Shown in pieces: positions 1 through 7,807 of a DNA stretch of 64,000 nt; position 1 is the stretch's first letter, and each line of letters starts with the position of its first letter. The notes below the pieces were generated by a model. The model worked only from the letters and a program-made list of their open reading frames with translations. It searched no databases and was not told the origin of the DNA. The position numbers were made by a program, and so were the translations under genes. Location of the stretch: positions 186,001 to 250,000 of the forward strand of contig NZ_JHXL01000001.1 of NCBI RefSeq assembly GCF_000687735.1, written 5' to 3'. This DNA is from Acholeplasma equifetale ATCC 29724. Lineage in GTDB: Bacteria; Bacillota_I; Bacilli_A; Acholeplasmatales; Acholeplasmataceae.

Positions 1-4
1 AACA

Positions 5-34
5 TTGTTTACATGATAATAAATATGATATAAT
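5..34 (+). promoter_or_regulatory. Probable lepA promoter
   Basis: A TATAAT -10 box lies at 29-34 with an upstream TG (26-27), making it an extended -10. TTGTTT at 5-10 is a possible -35 with an 18-base spacer. It sits about 30 bases before the lepA start. The window edge prevents a look further upstream. Confidence 0.55.
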
Positions 35-63
35 TTTATAGTTAGTGAAAGGGATTGAATCAC

Positions 64-1887
64 GTGAAGTATAATACATTAAATGAACGTCAAAAACATA
101 TAAGAAACTTTTCCATCATTGCACATATTGATCATGGTAAATCAACATTAGCAGACAGAATATTAGAAATCACACAATCTGTTGATAAAAGAGTAATGAA
201 GGAGCAAATGCTTGATTCTATGGATCTTGAAAAAGAACGTGGAATCACAATTAAATTAAATGCAGTACAACTAACTTATAAAGCAAAAGATGGAGAAGAA
301 TACATATTCCATCTTATCGATACTCCAGGCCATGTCGATTTTACATATGAAGTTTCAAGATCTCTAGCTGCTTGTGAAGGAGCAATTTTAGTCGTGGACG
401 CTGCTCAAGGTATTCAAGCTCAAACACTTGCAAATGTATATTTAGCTTTAGATAATAATTTAGAAATCATTCCAGTATTAAATAAAATAGATTTACCCCA
501 AGCAGAACCTGAGCGTGTTAGAAAAGAAATTGAAGATATCATAGGTATTGATGCAACTGATGCCGTAATGGCTTCTGGTAAAACAGGTTTAGGTGTGTTA
601 GATATCTTAGAGAAAATAGTTAAGCAAGTTCCAGCACCTAATGGTGATGAAAATGAACCTTTACAAGCTTTAATATTCGACTCTTATTTTGATCAATATC
701 GTGGTGTTATACCAACAGTTAGAGTTGTAAATGGTTCACTTAAAAAAGGTGATGTCATAGAATTCATGGCTTCTAAAGCTCAGTTTGAAGTTGTAGAAGT
801 AGGTGTATATACGCCTTTACAAAAACCTGTTGATATTTTAGGTCCTGGTGATGTCGGATATGTTGTTGCATCAATTAAAACTATTGGAGATGTTCGTGTA
901 GGTGATACAATCACTAAAGTTGATAAAAAAGCATCATCACCATTACCAGGTTATAGAACATTAAATCCTGTTGTTTTCTGTGGACTTTATCCAATTGATG
1001 CAGACCAATATGAGGATTTAAAAGAAGCATTAGAAAAATTAAAATTAAATGACGCTTCATTAATCTATGAACCTGAAAGTTCACAAGCACTTGGATTTGG
1101 ATTTAGAACTGGTTTCCTGGGTTTATTACATATGGATATCATTCAAGAAAGAATTTCTAGAGAATTCAATATCGAATTAATTGCAACTGCTCCAAGTGTT
1201 ATCTATCATGTATATAAAACTAATGGTGAAATGGTTTATGTAGATAATCCAAGTTTCTTACCTGATATGCAATATATTGACCATATTGAAGAACCATATG
1301 TTAAAGCAACCATTATGTGTCCAAAAGATTATGTAGGTGCTGTAATGGATATTAGCCAAAAGAAACGTGGAATTTTTAAAACAATGGAATACATAGATCA
1401 AACTCGTGTTATGTTAGTTTATGAATTGCCATTAGCAGAAATAGTTTATGACTTTTTTGATAAACTTAAATCAACTACTAAAGGATATGCATCATTTGAT
1501 TATGAAATGTCAGGATATAAATCAAGCGATTTAAGAAAAATGGACATTTTACTAAATGGTGAAGTTGTTGATGCTCTATCTGTAATTGTTCATAGAGATT
1601 TTGCTTATCAACGTGGTAGAGCTATTGTTGAAAAATTAAAAGATCTTATTCCACGACAGATGTTTGAAATTCCAGTACAAGCAGCACTTGGAGGAAAAAT
1701 AATCGCTAGAGAGACAATTAAAGCCTTAAGAAAAGATGTTTTAGCGAAATGTTACGGTGGAGACATATCACGTAAGAAAAAACTCCTAGAAAAACAAAAA
1801 GAAGGTAAAAAACGCATGAAGCAATTTGGTCGAGTAGAAATTCCTCAATCTGCATTCATGGCAATTTTATCTACTTCCGATGATTAA
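64..1887 (+). CDS. lepA: Elongation factor 4 (LepA), ribosome back-translocation GTPase
   Basis: Translation GTPase of about 607 residues, the usual LepA length. It acts on stalled or mistranslocated 70S ribosomes. The P-loop AHIDHGKST is near residues 20-28, the G3 motif DTPGH near 86 and the G4 motif NKID near 140. EF-G-like domains and the LepA-specific C-terminal domain follow. The frame is open from a TTG at 55, but the ribosome site (AAAGGG, 48-53) would then be only a base away. The GTG at 64 has proper spacing and is preferred. It is a single-gene unit closed by a strong terminator. Confidence 0.97.
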   Translation: MKYNTLNERQKHIRNFSIIAHIDHGKSTLADRILEITQSVDKRVMKEQMLDSMDLEKERGITIKLNAVQLTYKAKDGEEYIFHLIDTPGHVDFTYEVSRSLAACEGAILVVDAAQGIQAQTLANVYLALDNNLEIIPVLNKIDLPQAEPERVRKEIEDIIGIDATDAVMASGKTGLGVLDILEKIVKQVPAPNGDENEPLQALIFDSYFDQYRGVIPTVRVVNGSLKKGDVIEFMASKAQFEVVEVGVYTPLQKPVDILGPGDVGYVVASIKTIGDVRVGDTITKVDKKASSPLPGYRTLNPVVFCGLYPIDADQYEDLKEALEKLKLNDASLIYEPESSQALGFGFRTGFLGLLHMDIIQERISREFNIELIATAPSVIYHVYKTNGEMVYVDNPSFLPDMQYIDHIEEPYVKATIMCPKDYVGAVMDISQKKRGIFKTMEYIDQTRVMLVYELPLAEIVYDFFDKLKSTTKGYASFDYEMSGYKSSDLRKMDILLNGEVVDALSVIVHRDFAYQRGRAIVEKLKDLIPRQMFEIPVQAALGGKIIARETIKALRKDVLAKCYGGDISRKKKLLEKQKEGKKRMKQFGRVEIPQSAFMAILSTSDD

Positions 1888-1895
1888 TAAAAAGG

Positions 1896-1920
1896 ACATG
1901 CTTTCTTAGCATGTTTTTTT
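1896..1920 (+). terminator. lepA rho-independent terminator
   Basis: A perfect 7-bp stem, ACATGCT paired with AGCATGT, has a 5-base loop and is followed by a run of T. It begins eight bases after the lepA stop. Confidence 0.9.
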
Positions 1921-1943
1921 GTCTAAATTATACAACATTAATG

Positions 1944-1972
1944 TTGACATGAAATCGCTTACATGATATCAT
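1944..1972 (+). promoter_or_regulatory. Strong sigma-A-type promoter for the small-ORF unit
   Basis: A consensus TTGACA (1944-1949), a 17-base spacer and TATCAT (1967-1972) predict a transcript starting near 1979. That is about 18 bases before the ribosome site of the 30-residue ORF at 2009. Confidence 0.75.
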
Positions 1973-2008
1973 ATAGATGGAACAAAAGAATAAGTTAGAG
2001 GTGTTAGC

Positions 2009-2101
2009 ATGACCCGCATAAATTCTTATTTCCAAGTTCATATTTTAAAGGATTCAACATGGATCAAACATGATTTTTCATATAACACGATAAAAGGGTA
2101 A
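2009..2101 (+). CDS. Putative 30-residue leader peptide
   Basis: A small ORF starts at ATG with AGAGGTG six bases upstream and follows a consensus promoter. It encodes 30 residues beginning MTRINSYFQV and ending NTIKG, with one tryptophan and no amino-acid run. Its TAA stop (2099-2101) lies inside the left arm of the terminator hairpin at 2093-2125, and another small ORF starts just after that hairpin. This is the layout of a translated attenuator leader: a ribosome at the stop codon would cover the left arm and favour readthrough. No family is recognised and the regulatory role is inference. Confidence 0.5.
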   Translation: MTRINSYFQVHILKDSTWIKHDFSYNTIKG

Positions 2102-2128
2102 GAATATAGCATATTCATACCCTTTTTT
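2093..2128 (+). terminator. Terminator or attenuator between two small ORFs
   Basis: The arms 2093-2105 and 2113-2125 pair over 13 positions with one mismatch around a 7-base loop. Six T residues follow. The upstream ORF stop is inside the left arm and the downstream ORF has its own strong ribosome site at 2137-2143. Confidence 0.8.
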
Positions 2129-2147
2129 ATTGAAATAGGAGGTCAAT

Positions 2148-2312
2148 ATGAAAAAAGATTTTTTAGTTAAAACTTCCGTCCCAAATATGATGTACTCAGC
2201 TGATTTTAATCCTCAGCTAATAACTCGACATATAGAAATTAGAAACGATAGAGCTACTGAGGATGTAACTGAGCGTGTATTAAAAGATAAAGATAAAGAA
2301 TTAGCAAAGTAA
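2148..2312 (+). CDS. Unrecognised 54-residue protein
   Basis: ATG with a near-perfect AGGAGGT site (2137-2143) opens a 54-residue ORF starting MKKDFLVKTS and ending KDKDKELAK. It is charged, has no membrane segment, and its C-terminal half looks helical (ERVLKDKDKELAK). It lies between the attenuator-like hairpin and a second terminator, so the two small ORFs form one self-contained transcription unit between lepA and hemW. I do not recognise a family. The strong ribosome site and the flanking signals make a real gene likely. Confidence 0.6.
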   Translation: MKKDFLVKTSVPNMMYSADFNPQLITRHIEIRNDRATEDVTERVLKDKDKELAK

Positions 2313-2348
2313 TGATTATGCCTTGAAGGCAATTTTCTCCTCTCTTTA

Positions 2349-2382
2349 AAGTGGTATCCGTTGGAGTGATGCCACTTTTTTT
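2349..2382 (+). terminator. Terminator of the small-ORF unit
   Basis: AAGTGGTATC (2349-2358) pairs with GATGCCACTT (2368-2377), one pair being T-G. The loop is nine bases and seven T follow. It also separates the unit from hemW. Confidence 0.8.
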
Positions 2383-2390
2383 GATATAAT
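2361..2390 (+). promoter_or_regulatory. Probable hemW-xerD-deoB promoter
   Basis: A perfect TATAAT lies at 2385-2390. TTGGAG at 2361-2366 is a weak -35 with an 18-base spacer and overlaps the preceding terminator. The predicted start leaves a short leader before the hemW ribosome site at 2403-2409. Confidence 0.55.
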
Positions 2391-2417
2391 ATTTAATGTG
2401 TGAAGGTGGTATGCGAT

Positions 2418-3509
2418 TTGAAAGGATTATATGTCCATATTCCTTTTTGTCAATATATATGTCATTACTGTGACTTTGTCAAAAGGGTACCAAAAAGTCA
2501 AGATATGATTGATGAATATTTAATTCGTCTACGTGATGAAATTAATTCGTATTCAAATCATTTTGACTCTATAGAAACAATTTATATTGGTGGCGGAACA
2601 CCAAGTATGTTAACAATTGATCAATTAACATTTTTATTTGATTCATTAAGACGAATAAATCCGATTGAGTATACAATTGAAGTAAATCCAGAATCATATA
2701 CACATGAAAAAGGATTATTGTTTAAAAAATATGGTATTAATCGCATTTCAATGGGTGTTCAATCATTTGATGATAATGTTCTTGCATACTTAAATCGTGG
2801 ACATAAAACAGAAACTGTTGAATTAATTGTTAAAGATTTACAATCAATTGGTATTCCCTATATTTCTATTGATTTAATCTTCGCAATACCTGGTCAAACT
2901 TTAGATCATATCAAAAAAGACTTAGATGAGTTTTTAAAGTTAGGTATTACACATTTATCATATTATTCACTTATATTGGAAGATAAAACATATTTTTATC
3001 ACCAATACCTTAAAGGAAAATTCAAACCAATTGAAGAAGATTTAGAAGCTCAAATGTATGAGTACATTATAGATAGACTTGAAAAAAATGGTTATGAACA
3101 CTACGAAATAAGTAACTTTGCAAAAAATAATCACTATTCATTACATAATACAATTTATTGGTCACTAGGAGAATATATTGGTGTAGGAATGGGAGCTCAT
3201 GGATTTATCGATAATCATAGAACTTATAATGAACGGGGCTTACCACAGTATTTAGACCATTTTACAAAAGAACGTGTTTTACAAACTCAAGAAGACTTAT
3301 TACAAGATGACCTTATTTTCGGATTAAGAAAGAGAAAAGGTATATTCATTGATGATATAGAAAAGAAATACAACATAAAATTACTAGAAAAATATCCAAA
3401 ACTACTTGAACAAGAATCATATGGACTTGTTGAATTCAAAGATGGATATCTTAGATTAACAAGAAAAGGTATGATGCTTGGCAATCAAGTGTTCATGTTA
3501 TTTATATGA
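2418..3509 (+). CDS. hemW: HemW-like radical SAM protein
   Basis: Radical SAM protein of about 363 residues. The iron-sulfur motif is CxxxCxxC (CQYICHYCDF) close to the N-terminus, and the GGGTPS motif typical of HemW/HemN follows about 50 residues later. HemW proteins are haem chaperones rather than coproporphyrinogen dehydrogenases. No haem-synthesis gene is in view, so the substrate here is uncertain. A GTG at 2400 is in frame, but it sits against the -10 box. The TTG at 2418 has AAGGTGG eight bases upstream and gives the usual KxLYVHIPFC start. The TGA stop overlaps the xerD start (ATGA). Confidence 0.9.
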   Translation: MKGLYVHIPFCQYICHYCDFVKRVPKSQDMIDEYLIRLRDEINSYSNHFDSIETIYIGGGTPSMLTIDQLTFLFDSLRRINPIEYTIEVNPESYTHEKGLLFKKYGINRISMGVQSFDDNVLAYLNRGHKTETVELIVKDLQSIGIPYISIDLIFAIPGQTLDHIKKDLDEFLKLGITHLSYYSLILEDKTYFYHQYLKGKFKPIEEDLEAQMYEYIIDRLEKNGYEHYEISNFAKNNHYSLHNTIYWSLGEYIGVGMGAHGFIDNHRTYNERGLPQYLDHFTKERVLQTQEDLLQDDLIFGLRKRKGIFIDDIEKKYNIKLLEKYPKLLEQESYGLVEFKDGYLRLTRKGMMLGNQVFMLFI

Positions 3510-4411
3510 AATATTTACTTAACGATTTTCTATATCATCTAAAAAACGAAAGAGGATTATCTAAAAATACAATTTTTGCATATGAAACAGATTTAGCACA
3601 TTATATTGAATTTTTAGAAAAATATCATCATATTAAAAAACCTGATCAAATCAATGAGCGAATGCTTGAAGGATATTTAAAAAGTATTAGGAATAAGGGG
3701 TTATCTGCCAAAACACAAGCAAGACGACTTACATCAATTAAAGCTTTTCACGCATTTTTACTTTTAGAACGTGAAGTTGATGAGAATATCTCGTTGAATG
3801 TTAAAAGTCCTAAAATAGAGAGAAATTTGCCTTCTGTATTAAGTATTGATGAAGTTATCAAATTGTTAGAAGCTATTGATACAACAAAACCATTAGGGTT
3901 ACGAAATATGGCACTTTTAGAATTAATATATGGTTCTGGATTACGTGTTAGCGAACTTTTAAGTCTTAAAGTTTCTGATTTGCACATTAATCAAAAATAT
4001 TTAACAGTTATTGGAAAAGGTAACAAAGAAAGAATTGTGCCGATATCGGATATGGCAGTTATAGCATTAAGAAACTATTTGGTTAAAGCTAGAGAAGAAC
4101 TTGTAAAAGAAAAAACACCATACTTATTTTTAAATCTTAACGGTGATGTCTTGTCAAGAGTTGGATTCTTTAAAGTGTTAAAAAAACTTGCACAAGATGC
4201 AGGTTTAAATCCAGATTTAATTTCTCCACACACATTAAGACACTCATTTGCAACTCATCTTTTAGAAAATGGAATGGATTTAAGAACTTTACAAAGTTTA
4301 TTAGGACATGAAGATATATCAACCACACAAATTTATACACACATATCTCAAAAAAGAATTAAAGAAGTATATAATAAAACTCACCCAAGAGCAATGGAGG
4401 ATAAAAAATGA
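3506..4411 (+). CDS. xerD: Tyrosine recombinase XerD (or XerC)
   Basis: A 301-residue site-specific recombinase with an N-terminal SAM-like core-binding domain (about 1-90) and a C-terminal catalytic domain. The catalytic residues are visible: Arg in SGLRVSE, HxxR in HTLRHSF, His in LLGHEDIS and the Tyr nucleophile in IYTH. It resolves chromosome dimers at dif. The start overlaps the hemW stop without its own ribosome site, so translation is probably coupled. The position directly before deoB matches xerD in Bacillus, which is why XerD is preferred over XerC. No dif site was recognised in the window. Confidence 0.9.
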   Translation: MKYLLNDFLYHLKNERGLSKNTIFAYETDLAHYIEFLEKYHHIKKPDQINERMLEGYLKSIRNKGLSAKTQARRLTSIKAFHAFLLLEREVDENISLNVKSPKIERNLPSVLSIDEVIKLLEAIDTTKPLGLRNMALLELIYGSGLRVSELLSLKVSDLHINQKYLTVIGKGNKERIVPISDMAVIALRNYLVKAREELVKEKTPYLFLNLNGDVLSRVGFFKVLKKLAQDAGLNPDLISPHTLRHSFATHLLENGMDLRTLQSLLGHEDISTTQIYTHISQKRIKEVYNKTHPRAMEDKK

Positions 4412-5604
4412 GATTTAATAGAGTATTTTTAATCGTTATGGATTCATTAGGAATTGGTGCTGCACCAGATAGTGATAAATATTTTAACGCAGGAGTTCCA
4501 GATGTAAATGCAAATACAATTGGTCATATTGCAGAAAATATGGATTTAAATATTCCAACATTACAAAAACTAGGATATGGTAATATTGCACCTATACGTA
4601 ATGTGGCTCCAAATCCAAATTTAAAAAATGTATATGTTACTAAAATGATGGAAAAATCACTTGGTAAAGATACAATGACCGGGCACTGGGAAATCATGGG
4701 TCTATATATTACAGAACCATTCCAAACATTCACAGATACAGGATTTCCAAAAGAATTAATCGATGAATTAGAAAAAAGAACTGGTCGAAAAGTTGTTGGA
4801 AATAAATCTGCTTCAGGTACTGAAATTATTAAAGAACTCGGTGAACATCATATGAAAACCGGTGACTTAATTGTCTATACATCAGCTGACTCAGTATTAC
4901 AAATTGCAATGCATGAAGAAATTATTCCAATTGAGGAGCAATATAAAATTTGTGAGATTGCAAGAGAACTTACAATGAAACCTGAATGGATGGTTGGACG
5001 AGTAATTGCAAGACCATTCTTAGGGACAAATAAAGATAACTTCACACGAACTTCAAATAGACATGATTATGCATTAAAACCATTTGCTAAGACAACTCTA
5101 AATTTCTTGTCTGAAAATGGTTATGAAACAATTGCATTAGGAAAGATAAATGATATATATGATGGCTATGGAATTACTAAATTTGAGAAGACAAAATCAA
5201 ATGATGATGGTATGCAAAAAATCATCAAATGGAGTAAAGAAAATTTCAAAGGATTATGCTTCTTAAACCTTGTTGATTTCGATGCATTATACGGTCATAG
5301 AAGAGATGTAATCGGTTATGGAAAAGCTATTGAAGCAATGGATAAACAACTACCAGAATTGATCTTAAATCTTAATGAAAATGACTTGCTCATTTTAACT
5401 GCAGATCATGGTAATGACCCTACTTATGCTGGTACTGATCATACAAGAGAATATGTACCTCTAATTGTATATTCTAAAGGATTTAAAGAAGCAGGAATAT
5501 TAGATGTCAGAGATACATTTGCAGATATAGCAGCAACGATTTCTGATAACTTTAATGTAGATAAAACCGATTTAGGTACAAGTTTCCTAAAAAAATTAAA
5601 ATAA
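4408..5604 (+). CDS. deoB: Phosphopentomutase
   Basis: A 398-residue enzyme of the alkaline phosphatase superfamily that interconverts (deoxy)ribose 1- and 5-phosphates. The N-terminal metal-site motif [12 protein letters not shown], the central TMTGHWE and the C-terminal [18 protein letters not shown] are all present. It is the last gene of hemW-xerD-deoB, with GGAGG upstream and a 4-base overlap with xerD. It would pass the sugar phosphate from the nucleoside phosphorylases (pdp, deoD) on to the aldolase (deoC) found elsewhere in the window. Confidence 0.97.
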   Translation: MRFNRVFLIVMDSLGIGAAPDSDKYFNAGVPDVNANTIGHIAENMDLNIPTLQKLGYGNIAPIRNVAPNPNLKNVYVTKMMEKSLGKDTMTGHWEIMGLYITEPFQTFTDTGFPKELIDELEKRTGRKVVGNKSASGTEIIKELGEHHMKTGDLIVYTSADSVLQIAMHEEIIPIEEQYKICEIARELTMKPEWMVGRVIARPFLGTNKDNFTRTSNRHDYALKPFAKTTLNFLSENGYETIALGKINDIYDGYGITKFEKTKSNDDGMQKIIKWSKENFKGLCFLNLVDFDALYGHRRDVIGYGKAIEAMDKQLPELILNLNENDLLILTADHGNDPTYAGTDHTREYVPLIVYSKGFKEAGILDVRDTFADIAATISDNFNVDKTDLGTSFLKKLK

Positions 5605-5625
5605 TGTATGTTTACTATTTATAAA
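5603..5625 (+). repeat. AT-rich motif, copy 1 (TGTTTACTATTTATAAAC)
   Basis: This starts at the deoB stop. A near-identical 23-base sequence with two changes recurs in the same orientation at 6883-6905, so the pair flanks the non-coding stretch. The core GTTTACTATTTATAAAC is an imperfect inverted repeat. Related cores occur at 5834-5875. Confidence 0.5.
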
Positions 5626-5677
5626 CTTTTCTTAATATTGATTAACTTAGTAAAATAGTATAAAAACATAGTTTATA

Positions 5678-5706
5678 AACCAGATTATAGTAATCTGGTT
5701 TTTTTT
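5678..5706 (+). terminator. deoB operon terminator
   Basis: AACCAGATTA and TAATCTGGTT form a perfect 10-bp stem around a 3-base loop and run into eight or more T. It lies 73 bases after the deoB stop. Confidence 0.9.
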
Positions 5707-5833
5707 ATTTTTTAAGTGCTAAATCCAAATTAACATTTAAATATTTTTTCAAGATGAACTATCTAGAGAAATGACTTTTAAAATCGATAAAAATACTTAA
5801 TAAAAAATTAGACAATAAAAAAACAAGAAAAAT

Positions 5834-5875
5834 ATATGTTTACTATTTATAATCATTGATTACTATTTGTAAACA
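5834..5875 (+). repeat. AT-rich motif, two further copies
   Basis: TATGTTTACTATTTATAA at about 5834-5852 is followed by GATTACTATTTGTAAAC at 5859-5875. Both share the TTACTATTTRTAA core seen at 5611-5624. Confidence 0.45.
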
Positions 5876-6151
5876 TTAGTTTTATTATAAAAAATCATTT
5901 TATTAATACAAATAAAGAATATTTAAGATTCTAAAAAACATACAAGTGTAGTAATTCACTACTTAAATTTATCTGAAAATTAAAGAGGGAAATAAGACAT
6001 TATTTAAATTGGAAATATTAATTATAACCTTTAAAAAGAAGTAATATGAGTAAACTAACAATCACGATATATAATTATTTCATGTTTATTAAATATAAAC
6101 TTTTTTAAACTAAACTATGATAATAAAACAAAAGAATAAAAGAAAAGTATC

Positions 6152-6220
6152 ACGCATTTTTAGCAATCGAAATTTTATAAGGTATATTATTTTAGGTTTT
6201 GATTGCTGTAAATGAATGCT
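6152..6220. repeat. Palindromic repeat, copy A
   Basis: The 69-base imperfect inverted repeat begins ACGCATTTTTAGCAATCG. Its right arm TTTTGATTGCT pairs with AGCAATCGAAA of the left arm, and the outer ATGAATGCT approximates the complement of ACGCAT. The arm ends match copy B at 6791-6860. Confidence 0.5.
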
Positions 6221-6368
6221 AAGATTTAAGACTTTTAAGATCAAATTTAAGATAAATTAAATTAATTAAAGCTTAAAGTCGTCCATCCTAAGAAGACCAT
6301 ATTTATCATACTCAAATTTATATTAATATACATGGTTTATATAACATTAAAAGACAGAAGGCACATTT

Positions 6369-6571
6369 TTATTCCATTCCACATTTCAACTTATCCACAT
6401 AAAACCTATTATACGCTCCATTAGGCTCACAATAAAAGGTTAACATAATATACATTATAGGAAGTAATATCGAAATAAAATATATACTTCTAGCGGTTTT
6501 TATCATATCACTTAATACATAATGAGTATGTTTATGTATTATTTTTATATCTTTAAATGCAATTATATATA
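6369..6571 (-). pseudogene. Possible decayed membrane-protein fragment
   Basis: An open frame without a start codon runs from about 6571 to a TAA at 6369-6371. The only ATG (6506) gives 45 residues: a hydrophobic stretch (SIYFISILLPIMYIMLTFYC) then a short tail with a second cysteine. There is no convincing ribosome site and the frame upstream of 6571 is closed by TGA. The composition looks protein-like and it may be the C-terminal remnant of a lost membrane protein. It could equally be chance. Confidence 0.25.
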
Positions 6572-6790
6572 ATCATATAATTATAATGAGTATATTTAGA
6601 TATATTGATAGATATTTTTAAGCAATCAAACCCACTATTAACATATAAACATGTGTATTAGTCACTGATAGTGTATATTGACGTTTTAACTCAATAAATA
6701 AAATAATTTATGGATTAGATTCTCTTCTTCTACTAACCATCTACATAGAGTCTCTTCTTTTCTTTTTCTTTCGGATCTATATATAAATAA

Positions 6791-6860
6791 AAACGCATTT
6801 TAAGAAATCGAAAGATTAATATCCATATATCCATCAATCTTAATCTCTAAAAATGCGTTT
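6791..6860. repeat. Palindromic repeat, copy B
   Basis: AAACGCATTTT (6791-6801) pairs perfectly with AAAATGCGTTT (6850-6860), and imperfect pairing continues inward with bulges. The outer arm sequence ACGCATTTT followed by an AATCGAAA block is shared with copy A. Confidence 0.55.
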
Positions 6861-6882
6861 ATTAATTTTAAACTTTTATAGA

Positions 6883-6905
6883 AATGTATGTTTAGTAATT
6901 ATAAA
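6883..6905 (+). repeat. AT-rich motif, copy at the far end of the region
   Basis: This has the same orientation as 5603-5625, differing at two bases in the core (TTTAGTAATTATAAA against TTTACTATTTATAAA). The two copies bracket the non-coding stretch. Confidence 0.45.
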
Positions 6906-6947
6906 TTGTGTTTATATTTAGTATACATATATTTTTATAATTAACAC

Positions 6948-6975
6948 AAAAAAAATGAGCTTTCGCTCACTTTTA
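6948..6975 (-). terminator. yneF terminator
   Basis: Read on the minus strand, GTGAGC GAAA GCTCA forms a GNRA-capped stem followed by eight T. It starts at the stop codon of yneF. Confidence 0.85.
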
Positions 6976-7200
6976 TTATTTCCCTTTACTTTGTTTCATT
7001 GATGCTAGAACTTGTCTAACTTGTTTTTCAGATGGTGTTCTTCCCATTTGTCTGAACATTTCTCGGATCATTGTTTCATCAATCGGAGGGTTCTTTTCTA
7101 GAGTTCTTTTAAACCAAGAACGTGCAATGAAGAATCCTGCAACTCCACCTATTAGTAACGTACCAACAGCAAGTAATATTGCTTGCCACACTTCCATCAT
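6976..7200 (-). CDS. yneF: YneF family (UPF0154) small membrane protein
   Basis: A 74-residue protein with one N-terminal transmembrane helix (LLAVGTLLIGGVAGFFIAR) and a conserved cytoplasmic tail containing PPIDETMIREMFRQMGRTPSEK, typical of the YneF/UPF0154 family of Firmicutes and mollicutes. The function is unknown. The frame is open to a TTG at 7209, but AAAGGAG is correctly spaced for the ATG at 7200. It has its own terminator. Confidence 0.92.
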   Translation of the reverse strand: MMEVWQAILLAVGTLLIGGVAGFFIARSWFKRTLEKNPPIDETMIREMFRQMGRTPSEKQVRQVLASMKQSKGK

Positions 7201-7261
7201 GTTGTTCAACTCCTTTACTATACGCTATCATTTTACATCTTTTATATGTAAATTACAACTA

Positions 7262-7807
7262 TTAAATTTTTTGATAATATTCTACTTTTTTACTACCATA
7301 AATCTTTTCTTTAATGAATTTATATTGTGATATTTTAGCCTGATCTAATACTCTTTTTTTATCCATTTCACATATGACAATACCATCTGGATTTATTAGA
7401 TTGACTAAACCATTCATCACTTCTTCATAAATATTAAGCTTATATGGCGGGTCTATAAATACTAAATCAAAGTTTATATTTAGTAAGTTTAGTTTTGCAA
7501 TTAATTTTTTATAATCTAATTGAAAAACCTGATAATTATTCTCTTCTATAATTTTTAAGTTGTCTTTAATTGTTCTTATACTTATTGAATTTATATCATT
7601 AAAAATAACACTTTTTGCACCTCTACTTATCGCTTCTATACCATAAGATCCAGAGCCTGCAAATAGGTCTAAAACACTACTATTAATTACATAATCTTGA
7701 AGTGTATTAAATACTGCACCTCGTACTTTATCTTGGGTTTCTCTCGTACGTTCATCAGGTACCATTTTAAGTAATCGACTACGATACTTTCCCGCTATAA
7801 TTCTCAT
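7262..7807 (-). CDS. rsmD: 16S rRNA (guanine(966)-N(2))-methyltransferase RsmD
   Basis: A 181-residue SAM-dependent methyltransferase. The N-terminal RIIAGKYRSRLLK is the RsmD signature, VLDLFAGSGSYGIEAISRGA is the SAM site and FIDPPYK the DPPY catalytic motif. It modifies G966 of 16S rRNA during small-subunit assembly. The start overlaps the pdp stop by four bases (ATGA), so the two are co-transcribed and probably translationally coupled. Confidence 0.95.
   Translation of the reverse strand: MRIIAGKYRSRLLKMVPDERTRETQDKVRGAVFNTLQDYVINSSVLDLFAGSGSYGIEAISRGAKSVIFNDINSISIRTIKDNLKIIEENNYQVFQLDYKKLIAKLNLLNINFDLVFIDPPYKLNIYEEVMNGLVNLINPDGIVICEMDKKRVLDQAKISQYKFIKEKIYGSKKVEYYQKI

Larger units (their letters stand above)
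5710..6945. other. Long non-coding, repeat-bearing intergenic region
   Basis: About 1.2 kb has no intact gene on either strand. It holds two related palindromes (6152-6220, 6791-6860), copies of the GTTTACTATTTATAA motif, one exact DnaA-box sequence TTATCCACA (6391-6399), a pyrimidine-rich run (6720-6775) and a short decayed ORF on the minus strand (6369-6571). The rest is featureless AT-rich sequence. It looks like an old insertion or a decayed gene. Confidence 0.6.

Noticed and set aside
6391-6399. Chromosomal origin in the deoB-yneF gap
   Set aside because: Only one exact DnaA box was found, with no cluster and no dnaA/dnaN neighbour.
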